A stretch of 64,000 nucleotides of DNA from Cryptomeria japonica (GCF_030272615.1 NC_081407.1:270601870-270665869); one strand, 5' to 3'. Positions 31,259-43,901 are shown, counted from the stretch's first letter. Notes: generated from the sequence alone by a model not told the origin. Made by a program: numbers and translations.

Positions 31259-34200
31259 ATGGCGACCCCGAAGGCGGGAGCATCCACCAGTCGCTCAGCT
31301 CTCATGAAAGAAGATCAGAAGACCGAAGAAGTGGAGACCAAGATCGTGTCGAAGTGGAGCAACATTGGAGATACAAACTTGGGGAACTTTAGCACGAAGA
31401 AGTTTCGAGAGGTCCCTTACATTGGCAAGCCATCACCTGTCGCCCGGAGAATAATAGAGAGTGGCATCATCAAGGCGGCCGGTTTTTCTCCAGCTATTCA
31501 GTGCCACGAGTTGATGATCGAGTGTGCCCGTCACTACAATCCACAGTCCAGGACAATTGTGTCCAATGAGGGAAACACTTTGGCGTACCTTTCAGAGGAA
31601 GCTATAAGTGAAGCTTTCCATCTTCCAGAGCACAGGGACATGATATATAAGAGCATTGAAGGAGCCAGATCAGTGTACGATGATCATCCAGATGCTTGCC
31701 TAAGCATAATCAACAAGAACTGGCTACTCAAGAGTCGTCCCCGTCTAAGCAAGGTACCGAACACACCGCACCGGATTGATTTCCAGGAGGAGTACAGAGA
31801 TTTGATTACTATGCTCAACCGAGTTACAGGAGCACCTCATGCCTTCTATTTTGAGAAGTGGATGTTTTACTTCATCCAGGTGATTGTTCAAGGAAAGGGT
31901 ACGATACATTGGGCTAGGATAATTAGCCATTGCTTAGACGTACAGTTGAGGAGACTCAGGGCTACTAAGTCCTTCCACATGAGTTCATACGTCATCTATG
32001 CTTTGATCAGGAGTGTTGAGTACGCAGGACTACCTCACAGAGGAGTGATTGGAAGAGGACCCGGCGAGGTCAGAGCTTGTGAATCCTATACCTACTTGCA
32101 TCATCTGCCAGGGAAAAACTACAAGTTAGTTAATGATACTTTCACGATGAACATCACAAGGACGTTGCAAGGTGGGATTCACAACAGATTATCTCAGGAT
32201 GCCCAGGAATTCATCAAGAGGTACGGTGCTTGGTTCATTTAGTTTCCCAAGTTCACTTACATTAGAGTGCATGGATGTCCTTTACCTCCATACATGTTGT
32301 CGAGGTATCCGACAGACAGAATTGTGTTACTTGAGGTAACAAGGCAGTTGGCAGCATATGTGAAGGCATTCAGACACAGACATCAGAATGGAGTTCAGGT
32401 ACCTATTATTTTGGGTAATTCAGTTGAGGTATGTCCTAATGTCTTAGCCATGGATGACGCAGAGAAGGAGTTAGCCTTGTATTCTTTTTCATCTTTTGCT
32501 TGGAGAAATAGCTTTGATCCCCATGGACATTTAGAGGAGACGGTCGGTAGAAGATTTAGACATGAGCATCAAATTGAGGATTTTATGATGAACCTCCTAG
32601 ATGATCTTGAAGTGAAACGAAAGATACATTCTAGATTGCCTTTGGATTTCATCAGGAAATGCAGGATTTACAGAGTAGCCGACCAAGCTCAGGACAATGG
32701 CAGACATATCCAGTCTTCCTATGATAGAGAAAGCAAAACAATAAGGTTGGATTGGAATGAGCCCGAGGTCGTGGATTTAGATGCTTTGATGGCACCAGTC
32801 TTGTCTTGTACTCGCAGATGGGTAGACGTTCAGCATCAAAAGTTGAGAGAACAAGGCGTAGCTATGTCTTTTACTTTGGAAAAGAAACCAGCCGAAGGTG
32901 GAGCAAGTGTGAGTGAAGGCAATCCCAATCCTAGGAATTCGGGTGAAGGTAACCTTCGATGTGCCAGTGAGGGCAATCTCCATCCGAGAGGTTCGAAGAG
33001 AAAGGAAAGATCAGAAAAGAAAGAGTCTTCCAAGAAAAAGCAGGGGGCCAACAAAGATCAAGTACCAGGTACTTCTTCTAGATCAGAGAATAGAACAATT
33101 CAAGTAGAAGAGTCCATGGAGTCTATGGTACAGAATGACAGACAGGAGGAAGGACAGGCACAGCATGTTTCGTCAGATGGATCTCTCCAAGACTATGAGT
33201 TGGATGAAGACAAAGAAGACAATGAAATGACATCTCCTCCCAGACAAGAAGAAATAGTGCATAAAGAGATTCAAGTTCAAGAGACAAGATCGAATATCCC
33301 AGATTGGTTGAAGGAAAGATTGACTAAGGTGATCGTAGTAGAGGACGAGGACAATGCAATTGATTTAGAGAGCCTTGTTGGACGCTCACATGAAGTAACA
33401 GAAAAGAAAAAGGCTACCAAGATGTCCAAGATGATTCGAGATGAGACTGGATCCAGAAAACTGCAGATAGCTACACCGACAGCAGACAAATATGAGGCTG
33501 AGATCCTAGCAGAGGAATATGATATACAGACTTTTGAGTTAGGACCATCCACAGCAGAGCAGACTTTAGATGATGCCACCGACACATTTGAGGCATTGAA
33601 GGACAAGCTTAGAGAAGAAGTGGAAAAGAATAGAAAGCTTGAGAAAGAGGTCGGTGCATGGAGGACATATTTCAGTCACATCAATGAACCTTTGGGACGT
33701 CAGGATCCAGTTAGATCACCAGTGCAGGCATTGCCCCTTCAATCGATCAATGAAGCAGAAAGATTCAGGAACCTGGTCCAGCGTACATGTAGTTGGATGG
33801 ATAGATCTCATACAGTGGCCATAGAGTTTGTTTCAAGGATGACGAAGATTATTCATCAGGCTATCCAAGTTCTTGAGATAATCCACAGATTGATGGTAAC
33901 AGTAGCTGCATTTGCCCATACCAAGGACGTTATCATCCCTGTCTTGAAAGTAATAAGACATACATCCAGAAGAATTTTAGCGCAGGAGAGGATCTTGGAA
34001 GGTGATTCTCACAGTTTATTTCAGTGGTCAACCTTGCTCCATATAAAGAGTGTTCTCTTCCAGGACATCAGTGTTAGATGTGGTCAAGTTGAGGAGGTGA
34101 TCAATCCGATCCAGGACAGAGTATTTGAGGTACTTCGTACCATTCTTGGCAGAAGGATCGAGGTCGAGACAGATGTGGATATGCAAGAATTTGAGGATAG

Positions 34201-34489
34201 AATCAGGATCATCTTTCGCAAGGACGCAGATGTTACAGATGAACAGTATGATCAGATGTACGCCACCATGCTCCTGATTGATAGAACGAAGGAATTTGAA
34301 CCTACTTGGGACGCAGCTCTTCTAGATGCATTCGATCAGATCATCCACTTAGAAGAGAGTATCAAGAATCTTCCCGAGATTCCAATCACAGAAATCGAAG
34401 GAATCGTGACAAAATTCATTGCATATGCTAAGAAAGAGAATTGGAAAGGGAATAAGATTCTAGATGAAAGGTTGTTACAGATGACATGA
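31259..34489 (+). pseudogene. LTR-embedded ORF of unknown function, one in-frame TAG
   Basis: From the ATG at 31259 (MATPKAGASTSRSALMKEDQ) one frame runs to 34489 and is interrupted only by TAG at 32240-32242, so the ancestral protein was about 1,075 residues. Residues 1-330 are compact and globular, with RIIESGIIKAAGFSPAIQCH, SRTIVSNEGNTLAYLSEEAI and FYFEKWMFYFIQVIVQGKGT. This arrangement loosely recalls the putative plant transposon protein domain (PF20167-like), unconfirmed. After the stop comes VHGCPLPPYMLSRYPTDRI, then a low-complexity Ser/Glu/Lys region (about 33000-33250) with a likely nuclear signal (KRKERSEKKESSKKKQ). A coiled coil follows (LKDKLREEVEKNRKLEKEVG), then a helical C-terminus. 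There is no zinc knuckle, protease or polymerase motif. The frame is intact apart from one stop, implying recent selection or recent insertion. It could be a gag-like protein or a captured host gene. Confidence 0.7.
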
Positions 34490-34672
34490 CATCTTATTTC
34501 TCATTGGTTGATACCTCCTAGGTTTTTGTGCCAAATTTAATATTTGGCTATGTATTTAATATTGTTCAGTAAAAAGGAGGTCATTTGTAACAAACCCTAA
34601 TTAGGGTTTAGGTGTCATGATCTTGTCCGTTGATTTACTTTCAATCTGGACCTTTCATTGTAACTGGGGATG

Positions 34673-34685
34673 CTATTTATACCCC
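34673..34685 (+). promoter_or_regulatory. Distal TATA box (P2) of copy B
   Basis: CTATTTATACCCC lies about 860 bases before the element end and corresponds to CTATATAAGCCCC in copies A and C. The preceding TGTAACAAACCCTAATTAGGG is shared by all three. Confidence 0.55.
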
Positions 34686-34829
34686 CATTTTTCATTTTAT
34701 TTGATAATAGTTAATAGTGTAATAGAGAGTCAATAGTTGATTAGAGTTGTAAGCAATTTTATTTTGTAGCAAGATTGAGTCTTGAAGAGAGAAATTCAAG
34801 CAATTGTTGTACATGATGATTTGGAAATC

Positions 34830-34835
34830 AATAAA
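34830..34835 (+). terminator. Poly(A) signal candidate, copy B
   Basis: AATAAA lies in ATCAATAAAATATTG, about 150 bases after P2, where the R region of an LTR would end. Copy A has TGTAAATAAACTCC near 3500 on its sense strand. Confidence 0.4.
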
Positions 34836-35643
34836 ATATTGAAGTTATGGTGTTTTGTTGCAAATTTCTTGAGTTATCTTCATGGTTGTTTGATACACTT
34901 GAATCGTGCTCAATCGAAGTAGTTTGTTAATTTGAAAGACTAAGTGTGAGATTTGATATTTGGTAGGATTCGTAATCCAAACCACTAGCTCCTTGCTGAT
35001 TGTAGGAACGCCTTGTGTGGTCGACTGGAGAACACTTTGAGTCCTTAATCTTCAATTATCATTGTGTCTTGGATATGTACCTTCGTAGTAGTGTCCTTGA
35101 TCTTTTGATGCATTGAATACCATTATATTACCTTAGAAGATCGCACTAATTTCAATTGAGTTGTTATCTTATGGCAAAATTGAAGTTGGTTGAGTCTTGC
35201 CAAATCTCGTCCATACTAAGTCATTCATAGGGTTAGGCTAGATTAGACCTCTTTAAACCCTATCTTTTTGCTATTTTTTGAAAAGTTCCTTTTAGTTTAG
35301 TAAAATCTTCGAGCTTTAGAATGCGTAAGACCCCTTGGAGGAAACAGCAAATCACATCATACCACTAAAAAAGCTTGTCCACACGTAGAGACCCTACTAA
35401 AAGAACCTTGGAGTCTACCTAACTGATCCATTACGCGAATCTTCAGCAGTTAGAGACTATTTTCTCAAGAGAGGATAAGATGCCTATTGGTATTTTATTC
35501 TGTGTATGATTGTGTACAAAATACACGTCAACAGGTCTCCACAGTGAGAACACAGTGTTTTAACCAGTTAAGTTCAACCCCTTGGACGGTAATAAGCAAA
35601 TACTTAATAATTGGTAATATAATTATATATATAAATTTAAATA

Positions 35644-35748
<105 letters not shown>

Positions 35749-36943
35749 ATGTTTTGATCAGAAACAATAATAATAATAGTTCAATAAAAAATTAGAAAGA
35801 ACTCTTAGGAAATAGTCAATAAGAGAAAAGAAAAGGCGAAGAATATAGCGATAAGAATCGAGGTAGGCCAAGGCGAGAACCCAGGTATGGTGACATACTC
35901 AGTCCGAATAAGGAGATTGAATTCTGTTTATGTATTGAACCTATAACCGTTTAAATGCCAAACTTATTATTATATCTTTACTGTAACTGTAATAGTTCCA
36001 ATTTATGTGTTATGATATTGTTATAACCTGTTCCCAGTTGAATTCATATAAAATATATTGGAAGTATGAACTGCACCTTCGTTGAGTGTATTCCATAATA
36101 GCATTCTCATACGATATGATATATATAGGAAGTTTCTGGTTTCTTCCGATTAGTGGAAGAATTATTTAAACTTAAGTTATAGTCTATTCTTTGTTGCAAA
36201 TTTAGTTGTTTCAGACTGTTGAGGATATCCCTTAAGAATAAATAAATTAAAAGAACTAATTAATACAGAATTCTTGTAAAATAAATTGAATAAACCATTA
36301 AAACAAGGAATTGGACTAACTGATACAACACTAATAAATTTAATAAATATGAACTGATATAATTGTCTTTCCAGGGAGAGGGGATCTGTAGGGGGGTTGA
36401 TTGCCCACCCAAATATACTACCTACTGTGTGAGGATGAACCAGTAGGCCAGGAGGGCAAGTGACTGCTCTTGGGTTTGGGTCTGGCCATGATGAACCACC
36501 CTTACCATCCACTGTCTCTCTAGGAAAGGTGAAGAACTAATTAAGAAATCTAACTGTACCATGTTTCTGGAACAAATAATACAAATGAATCAGCTTACTG
36601 TTCGACTAAACCCAAATGAACCATTATGGTAAAATATGAATCTTTTGCTAATCTTTCACCTACATATCTAATTTATTTATTTCTGAATTAATTATTGTCT
36701 GATTTACTTATTCTGGTTTCTATTTCAGGCAACTGTAATTGGTATAATAATAAGGAATCTTATAAATACCTACGTCAAATTCTGCTGTGCAATAAAGTAA
36801 ATATGAATTTATTGAATTCAGTTAATCTCTTTACTGTTAAGCCAATATGGATTTTGTTATTTTCTCTATTTTCTGATTGTTTTTACTTATGACCTCAATC
36901 AGGCAAACTTAGTCTTATTCTGTAATTAGGAAGGGACATTACA

Positions 36944-37277
36944 CAGAAACATTTGTCAGGAAGCAGGCTGGGACATGAGAGAAAACTTTGACTCTGTATT
37001 CTAGAATAGCAGAGATGAATTTGGTCTACAAACCCTAACAAGAGGCCTAATTAGTCTTTTTGAAGAGAGATATATTAGACTTAATACAATAGATATGTAT
37101 ACCAGCAATGCTTTATATGTTCTCATTCAGAGGTGGTGTAAAAGTTGTCAATCCTGCATACCCTCATTTAGTTTGGCAAAGATTTGTGTTATGGTACTAC
37201 GTCTACTTAATTTAGTTTATATTACTTTTTCACCCAATGCAAGCATTATGGGCCCCAGAAAACATTTGTAATAAGTG
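36944..37277. other. No gene seen
   Basis: Unassigned DNA between the solo-LTR end and the point (about 37278) where similarity to the next LTR family begins. Confidence 0.5.
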
Positions 37278-37599
37278 GGTGTCATTCCATGCTCGTGGGC
37301 TTGATGGATAGGCTCGGGGCGCTTTGCATGATCTCTCATGGGGCACTATAATGTGGATGGGTTGTTAGGGAAAGTACTATTGAATTCCACATGCACATTG
37401 TGTAAATTACAATGATGATTAGAATACTCTTTATAACATTGCTGGTTATATGTTTCTTCATCTTTCATATTGATAACCAACCTGGTTACAGGCTCTCAAT
37501 CAAGATATTAAGTTGCAATTTACATTTCTAAGTATACTCCATACATTATTTGGGGATTTTTGGGCAAAATAGAGGAAAGTCCCAATAGGGGATATTACA
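37278..37599 (+). repeat. Partial LTR 1
   Basis: Matches the last ~320 bp of the two full LTRs (from GGTGTCATT to GATATTACA). Similarity stops abruptly at 37278. Confidence 0.8.
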
Positions 37600-38149
37600 A
37601 ATTTACAAATAGTATCAAAGCCTTGATCCTGCCAACCTGCAGGGTAAAGATAAATCAATAGATGCATTCTAGTCAATGAGAAGGGGTCTAACATGTGTAT
37701 CTGTCTGTATGCTTTGTGTCTACAGTTATTCATGTGTATTCTCGCTCAGTGTTTGGTTCATACCTGATGTGTCACCAACATGTTTGCCCAAAGAGTATTT
37801 ATGATTACAGTAAGATGATATTTCTATTTATTTGGTTGATCTAGAATATGAGGATGTAGATGTGTGTTACACTTTTAATCCTCATCTTAATACATAAACA
37901 TTAAGAGATATCTAAGATATGATGCAAACTTTGGGACAATTTAATTGAAGTGATGAGAACACGAATGAGAGAAACTTACAAACCATGACAACTCTAGATT
38001 CTGTTGTTACAAGTTAGTTCAAAATTGCGACTTAAGAAACTAATTATACCACAAGGAGCATTTGAGGATGACAAATCTCCAAAGGTCAGTTTAGGGATCA
38101 TGTTTAGGATGACATTGCTTGAGGACAAGCAATTTTGGGAAGCATGGAC
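37600..38149 (+). other. Noncoding internal region 1
   Basis: Begins with AATTTACAAATAGTATCAAAG, a primer-site region with about seven extra bases compared with internal region 2. It ends with CAATTTTGGGAAGCATGGAC before the LTR. No frame longer than about 80 codons makes sense. Confidence 0.8.
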
Positions 38150-39528
38150 TGTCATGCCCCCGCCATGATACATCTACCATGTCTCTAAAAAGAGAAAATG
38201 ATAAAATTTAGCTATGCAGAAAATGGCATTGACATTTTCTATCAAATCGACCACCACATAAGGTGATTCCTTCCTTTAATCGGCAAACTTGTAAAACTCA
38301 ACAACCATTAAACTAGACTTCATTCTACTCCTCATTCAATGCTGCCCGATATGATAGTTAACTGTGATCACTAGTTACTGGCGGATTCCTTTACTAAGTG
38401 AACAATAAAATAAAAGAAAAATCCTATGATAGCCGATCCAACTATCAACTCCTAGATAAAGGCATATAAAATATATTAATCGCAAATATTAAGGAGAATA
38501 TAATGCAGAGAGGAGAGGATGCAATTACAAAAGGCTAAGACATTCGTTTTCTTGATTAGCAATCTGAAGTATTAACAAATATTTAAACAAAATATCTCTA
38601 AAAGGGTGCGATGGCTGAGTGTACCCAAAGGAAAAGATGCCTGAAAATGCAGGAGTTTATTTTAAATATTGACAGCATTTTAGTAAGCCAAGAGGCAAGG
38701 GACATTTTTTTAAGGAGACATCCTTTTTTAGAAGGATGTGGCTATTAGGAAGGACATGACTCCTCACTCATGAAGGAGAGATATTTATACAACAAATTGA
38801 TCATTCCAAGAGGGCATGGAATAAGAGAAAATAAGATATTTGATTAAGCAATAAATTTACAGTTTCACAGTTAATTAAACTAGATGGCAGACATATATGC
38901 TGTTCCAGGATTTGGTATGATCATAATATATTGCATTCTGATCTGGCTGAATTATTATCTGTCTTCCCCTTGATAGGAAGTAGGAATGTTATGCAGACAA
39001 CGTGTTGCTACTGATATATATTTATATCTGCCATTCTTTCCATAATGATGTCTATGCTAATAGAGTATATATGTAAGATTCTTTAATACTTAAAACAATG
39101 AACTATCCCATTATAGAGGGGAGAATGTACATATAAGAGATGCAAGTAGCACAAGGGTCCATTCAAGTAGAGCAACCTTGAGTGGGGCTTGGAGGCCAAA
39201 TGGCAGGTGTCATTCTGTGCTTGTGGGCTTGATGGATAGGCTTGAGGTGCCTTGTATGATCTCTCAAGGGGCTCCATAATGTGGATGGGTTGTTAGGGAA
39301 AGTATTGTTGAATTCCACATGCACATTGTGTAAATTACAATGATGATTTGAATTCTCTTTATAACAGTGCTGGTTATATATTTCTTCATCTTTCATAATG
39401 ATAACTAACCTGGTTACAGGTTCTCAATCAAGATATTAAGTTGGCAATTTACATTCCTAAGTATACCCCATATATTATTTGGGGATTTTAGGGTAAAATA
39501 GAGTGAAGTCCCAATAGGGGACATTACA
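38150..39528 (+). repeat. Full LTR 2 (1379 bp)
   Basis: TGTCATGCCCCCGCC ... GGGGACATTACA. A primer site reading TGGTATCAAAGCC follows one base after GA. Confidence 0.9.
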
Positions 39529-39952
39529 GATGGTATCAAAGCCTTGATCTTGCCAGCTTGTGGGGTAAGATAAATCAATAGATGCATTCTAGTCAATGAG
39601 AAGGGATCTAACAAAATGTGCATTTGTGTGTATCTATGTTACCCCGAGTTTTTGGGATGGGGACAACAAGGGATGAGTTTCGGGGATGGCAAATTGTTTT
39701 GCCAATTTTGGGGACGGTGGGGGGTCTCAAAGGGGACGACTATATAAAATATAGGGAAATTTTAAATGTTCATATGAAAAATAGATAAAGCATGTATATA
39801 TACATTATATTCACATGAAAACATGGATAAAGTAGGTATATGTACATTATAGAACCTTAACATACCATATTTGTGTTCAAAAGTCATTGTCAATACTCAA
39901 TATGCATTCATAATTTAGAATTTATTGTCAATACTCAATATGCATTCATAAT

Positions 39953-42900
39953 CAAAGAAACGGGACTCGGACTCGGCTCGGACTCGGCGAGGCCAACTCG
40001 ACTCGGGACTCGGACTCGGGAGTCAAAAATCGGCTTAGACTCGACTGGACTCGGCAAAGTGAAGTCAAGAAATTTAGAGATTTTTAAAGATTTAAAACTT
40101 GTTTCATGCACCCTTTATTAAATATACCTTAAAGACACAATAACATCATCAAATAGAAACTAATTTGATTACATACACAAGTATACATCAATCACATAAG
40201 CATAAACGCAAATTGTAGCTGAAGGAAATAACAAACATAGATCTATAAATATTGTCAAATGTATACAATATTACAAAACTCATGGAATAAAAAATCCACG
40301 TCATCATATGATCAAATGTTCCATACAAATATCAAAAGTAAAAACAACTACAAGCCTATGGCTCAGAGGAGCTTGCATCCCTTGGCGGGCTCATCCCCCT
40401 ACGAAGGCGTGTAAGTAGGTCCTGAATGATTTGGCAGCCATAGCCTCTCTTTGTGATACCATGCTACCCTCACCAACGTCAGGTATATGAATATCTGTGT
40501 CATTGTCTGCCTCTGAATCTACTGTCTCTGCTCCTCCTCTGCCATGGCTAGAGCCTCAGCCTCAGTATTTGCTTGGTCGACCCAATCAATGTTGTCGTCA
40601 CTAAAGACAGGTTCTGTCTCAACGGTCCACTCGGCTTCAGGATCAACCTCCTCTAGAATGATAGGGGAGTTGTCAGTATGTGCATTCGTTTCTTGTTTGA
40701 GGCGGAGGTTGTAGTGAACAAGTACAAGATTGTTCATCTTCTCCATAGATAATCTATTGCGCCTCTTGGAGTGTATGGGCTCAAACATACTCCAATTGCG
40801 CTCACAACCAGATGCGTTGCATGGTTGGCTCAACCAGATGCGTTGCATGGTTGGCTCAAAATGCGAATGGCCAACTTCTAAATATTTGGTGTTTTTAGGC
40901 CAAAAAAGTTCCACCAATTATCTGAATTTGAAATGAGAAAAAAAAAAAAACAGTCTCACTCTTGACTCTCATTTAACAATATATAATAAAATTAAAATTA
41001 TGCCTTAGAATGTATTTTTACCTGGCATCATAGTTGTCCTACTTTCTTTGCAGATAGGATGAGAGAAGTTCTCCTCTTGAGCATTAGAAAACAACTGTAT
41101 CTCTCCCATAAGTTCAGTCTGAGTACAGCCAACAGGTGCCATCCACTCCATAACTGAGTACAACTCACTAAGAACCTCCTCATCTGCCTTGAAAGTAGGG
41201 CTGAAATGGAATTCCAGATTAAGATAATATGCTGCTGCATGGATGGGCCTTTGAAGCTGGTTATGCCTTCTCCTATCAATGATATCCCAAATTGGATGAT
41301 ACCTACTCTCATCTCCCGCATATACGGATTTGATGGCCTCCTTGGCCCTATCCATGCCCTCTTATATGTAGCTCATTGTAGGCTTTCCCCCATCCACAAC
41401 TTGCAGGAGAACCACCGAGGGCTTAACAAACTGCAAAATTGCAAATATTGTGTAATTTGTAAAAATGAGCAAATAAGAGAAAATGATGAATAAATTATAA
41501 AACAAAAACTTAAATTGTAGAATTTATAAAAAATTTACCTTCACAATCTCAGCACAAGGGGTCCAAAAGCCTCCCTCATCAAAAATGCATTTTGCCATAT
41601 CTATCCCCGCAGCGGTAGCAGCATAGGATGAGGAAGCCCACTCCTCACCAACAGTCATACGTCTCAAAGCTGCCTTAGACCGAAGCATGGACTGTAATGT
41701 AATGAAGTTAGTGGCAAATCTGGTGATTCCAGGATGAGATAACTCCCTCAGCTCCGTGTATTGCCTCATAAGAGCTAACACCCATGAATGATTATATACA
41801 AATTTGCAAATATTTCTTGCCCTTTCTACACATCTCTTAATCCATAGGAGTTTTCCAATATCCTCCAACATGAGGTCAATGCAATGGGCGACACATGGAG
41901 TCCAAACCATAGATGGGTGCCTCTCCATCAAAAGTCTACCCGCAACAACATAATTTGCTCCGTTGTCAGTGACTACCTGCACCATGTTCTCCTCACCCAC
42001 CTCATGTATCGCCTCCTCTATTTTATCACATAGGAATGTGGTGTTTTTGCAATGTGTGGAGGCATCAATGGACTTGATGAAAACAGTGCCCCTTGAAATT
42101 AAAAATAAAGCAAGATCAATGATCATTCAATAAATCATTAAATGAAAAAAATAAAAATTAATGGCTAAATGAAATTAAAACTAATCCATTACCTGCGGAA
42201 GAAACAAGAAAATTAAGGAGAGTTCTATTTCTCCTATTTGTCCAACCATCAGTCAGGTGCAACCTGTCCTACTCCATATCTGGCGTTGATCCTCTAATTC
42301 CCTCTTCACATCACGCACCAAATCTGTCAAAATTGGTCCCCTTAAATCAGATTCAGAAGGGGCTTTGAACCCTGCCTTGCATATGGTAACGAGATCAACC
42401 ATTTCCTGCCAATAAGGAGATCTGCCACAAGTAAATTAAATGAGATAAGTTAAGTATGTACTATGTACAACAAAGAATCAAACCATAAATATTAAAACAA
42501 TCAAACAAAAAATATTCACTTGGCTGCAAAGAATGGAACACTGTAGTAGACCCAAAACCTGCCAATTGCCATTTTAGTGGCCTCATGGACCTCCTTGTTC
42601 CAACCCATGCTCTCAAGCGATTGTTGGGACCCAGGAGTAGTGCGAGGCTCAAAGTAGGAATCTAGCCTAGATTTACAAATTCTAGGACCAATGCTAACAC
42701 TCCCACTACCACTAGCAGTGCTAGGACCATGAGCACTAGCACTGGGACGATATGGAGGCATGGAAGAAGGCCCTCCAACACAACCAATGGCCGCCAAATT
42801 GTCTTTTTGCTTATTTGCCATTTCCTTCTTTTGTTCAAGTGCTTCAACTGCCACATAGCACTCACGTGTAGCCTCAATAGTTGCTTCTGTGCATGGGTCG

Positions 42901-43901
42901 CCACCATGGCTACGTATGTCGGCAATATGGTATTTTAATCTATATATGCCTCCATGGAATATTGTTTTGCAATATTTACACTCTGTATGTTCTTTTTTTT
43001 GCTCAAGAAAATCTTCATGATATTTCCAAGCGGGGTCCTTTCTAATTGGGGGTCTAGACATTGTATGATTGTAATGTGAAAATTGAGGCAAATAAGAAAG
43101 TGAAGGTTGCTGCAATAAGCCATTATTACAAATACAAAAAAAATTAATATTGAGAATTTGTGCATTGTCATAAATTAATATAAAAAAAATCGTACATTTT
43201 TTTCAAAAAATAAATGTAGGTACTAAGGTAGGGTTTGTAAATTTTTTAAAAAAGAAATGTAGGGTTTGTTCAAAATTTCAAGACCTACTTTTTTTTTAAA
43301 AGAATTTACAAACCCTACCTATATTAGATTTTTGAATAAAATGTAAAACTTTCAAATGAAATGAATAGAAAATGAAATTTTTGCTTACAAGAAACAAAAA
43401 AACTCAAAAAATCAATCTTACCTCTTACAACAAGCTTGAAATGAGCTGCAAACTCTTCCTTTCCAACTCTTGATGCACTAAATGAAAGTATAATGCAGCC
43501 CCAATGTGATTTATGGATGAAACCTTGAGCTTCCTCCTTGCTGGTTTTCCTTCAATGACTCTTGTTTCTCTTCACAACTCACTTTTCTCCTCCTATTTTG
43601 CCAAATGAATGAAATGAAGTTCACTTTTAGGGGCAAAGCATAATATAAACCAAAAAAAATCAGTTGAAAACATATTAAAACATGTGTTTTTTTTTGACTT
43701 AAAATTGCATTGACGCGGCCGAGTTTGGGAGTTGGGACTCACCAAACTTGGCGATTTTTGGCGATTTTGACTGAGTGTGATTTTTGGTGATTTTTTGAGC
43801 CAAACTCGGCCGAGGCAGTCCGAGCCCTTTGGACTCGGCGAGCATGACTCTACTCGGAAATCGCCCAAACTTGGCGATTTTGGGCAATTCATGTTTCTCT
43901 G
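39953..43901 (-). mobile_element. Inner hAT element with GACTCGG subterminal repeats
   Basis: The ends read CAAAGAAAC at 39953 and, inverted, CAGAGAAAC at 43901, a short hAT-like terminal repeat. GGACTCGG/CCGAGTCC words cluster inside both ends (39962-40060, 43715-43860). A hAT transposase gene on the minus strand lies between. Target duplications are unclear: TTCATAAT before the left end resembles ATCATAAT a few bases beyond the right end. The left flank also holds a 28-bp direct repeat (ATTGTCAATACTCAATATGC, at about 39889 and 39925). Confidence 0.6.
40519..43061 (-). pseudogene. hAT transposase gene (five exons, decayed)
   Basis: On the minus strand, exon 1 (about 43061-42518) starts MSRPPIRKDPAWKYHEDFLE and contains a BED-type zinc finger (CKYCKTIFHGGIYRLKYHI). 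Exon 2 (about 42421-42193) has SPYWQEMVDLVTICKAGFK and a frameshift. Exon 3 (about 42094-41540) holds the catalytic-core phrase VQVVTDNGANYVVAGRLL and WTPCVAHCIDLMLEDIGK. Exon 4 (about 41430-41023) has an in-frame stop after TMSYI. Exon 5 has the dimerisation signature GCERNWSMFEPIHSKRRNRL. Introns have GT/AG ends. A 26-bp tandem duplication (GATGCGTTGCATGGTTGGCT, 40811-40860) disturbs exon 5. The order BED, core, hATC is standard for hAT transposases, which cut and paste DNA. Stops and shifts make it inactive. Confidence 0.88.

Larger units (their letters stand above)
27969..35533 (+). mobile_element. Giant solo-LTR-like element, copy B, with embedded ORF (7565 bp)
   Basis: Runs from TGTTGTGACCATTTC at 27969 to ACACGTCAACA at 35533, flanked by GGTCT at 27964-27968 and 35534-35538. 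Both ends match copies A and C in reverse orientation. No second copy of either end lies inside, so it is one unit of 7.6 kb. Order on the plus strand: 450 bp of leader, 13-unit hairpin array (28414-30348), TATA box P1 (30678), leader intron (31049-31256), long ORF (31259-34489), TATA box P2 (34673), AATAAA at 34830 and the 3' end. This is the most complete of the three copies and fixes the family's orientation. No primer-binding site or pol region is present. Confidence 0.88.
27716..35605 (-). mobile_element. tRNA-derived SINE with 18-bp TSD, split by copy B
   Basis: The 18-bp duplication GGTAATAAGCAAATACTT lies at 27716-27733 and 35588-35605. Between them, on the minus strand, the head (35587-35539) reads GTTGAACTTAACTGGTTAAA ... 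CACTGTGGAGACC, with an A-box-like TTAACTGG. The body resumes at 27963 with CAAGTTCAATTCCC, a B-box-like match to GGTTCGAATCC. An internal (ATT)n run lies near 27840, and a poly(A) tail ends at 27734. Without copy B the SINE is about 285 bp. Copy B sits between the A and B boxes with the 5-bp duplication GGTCT, so it destroyed the Pol III promoter. Confidence 0.8.
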
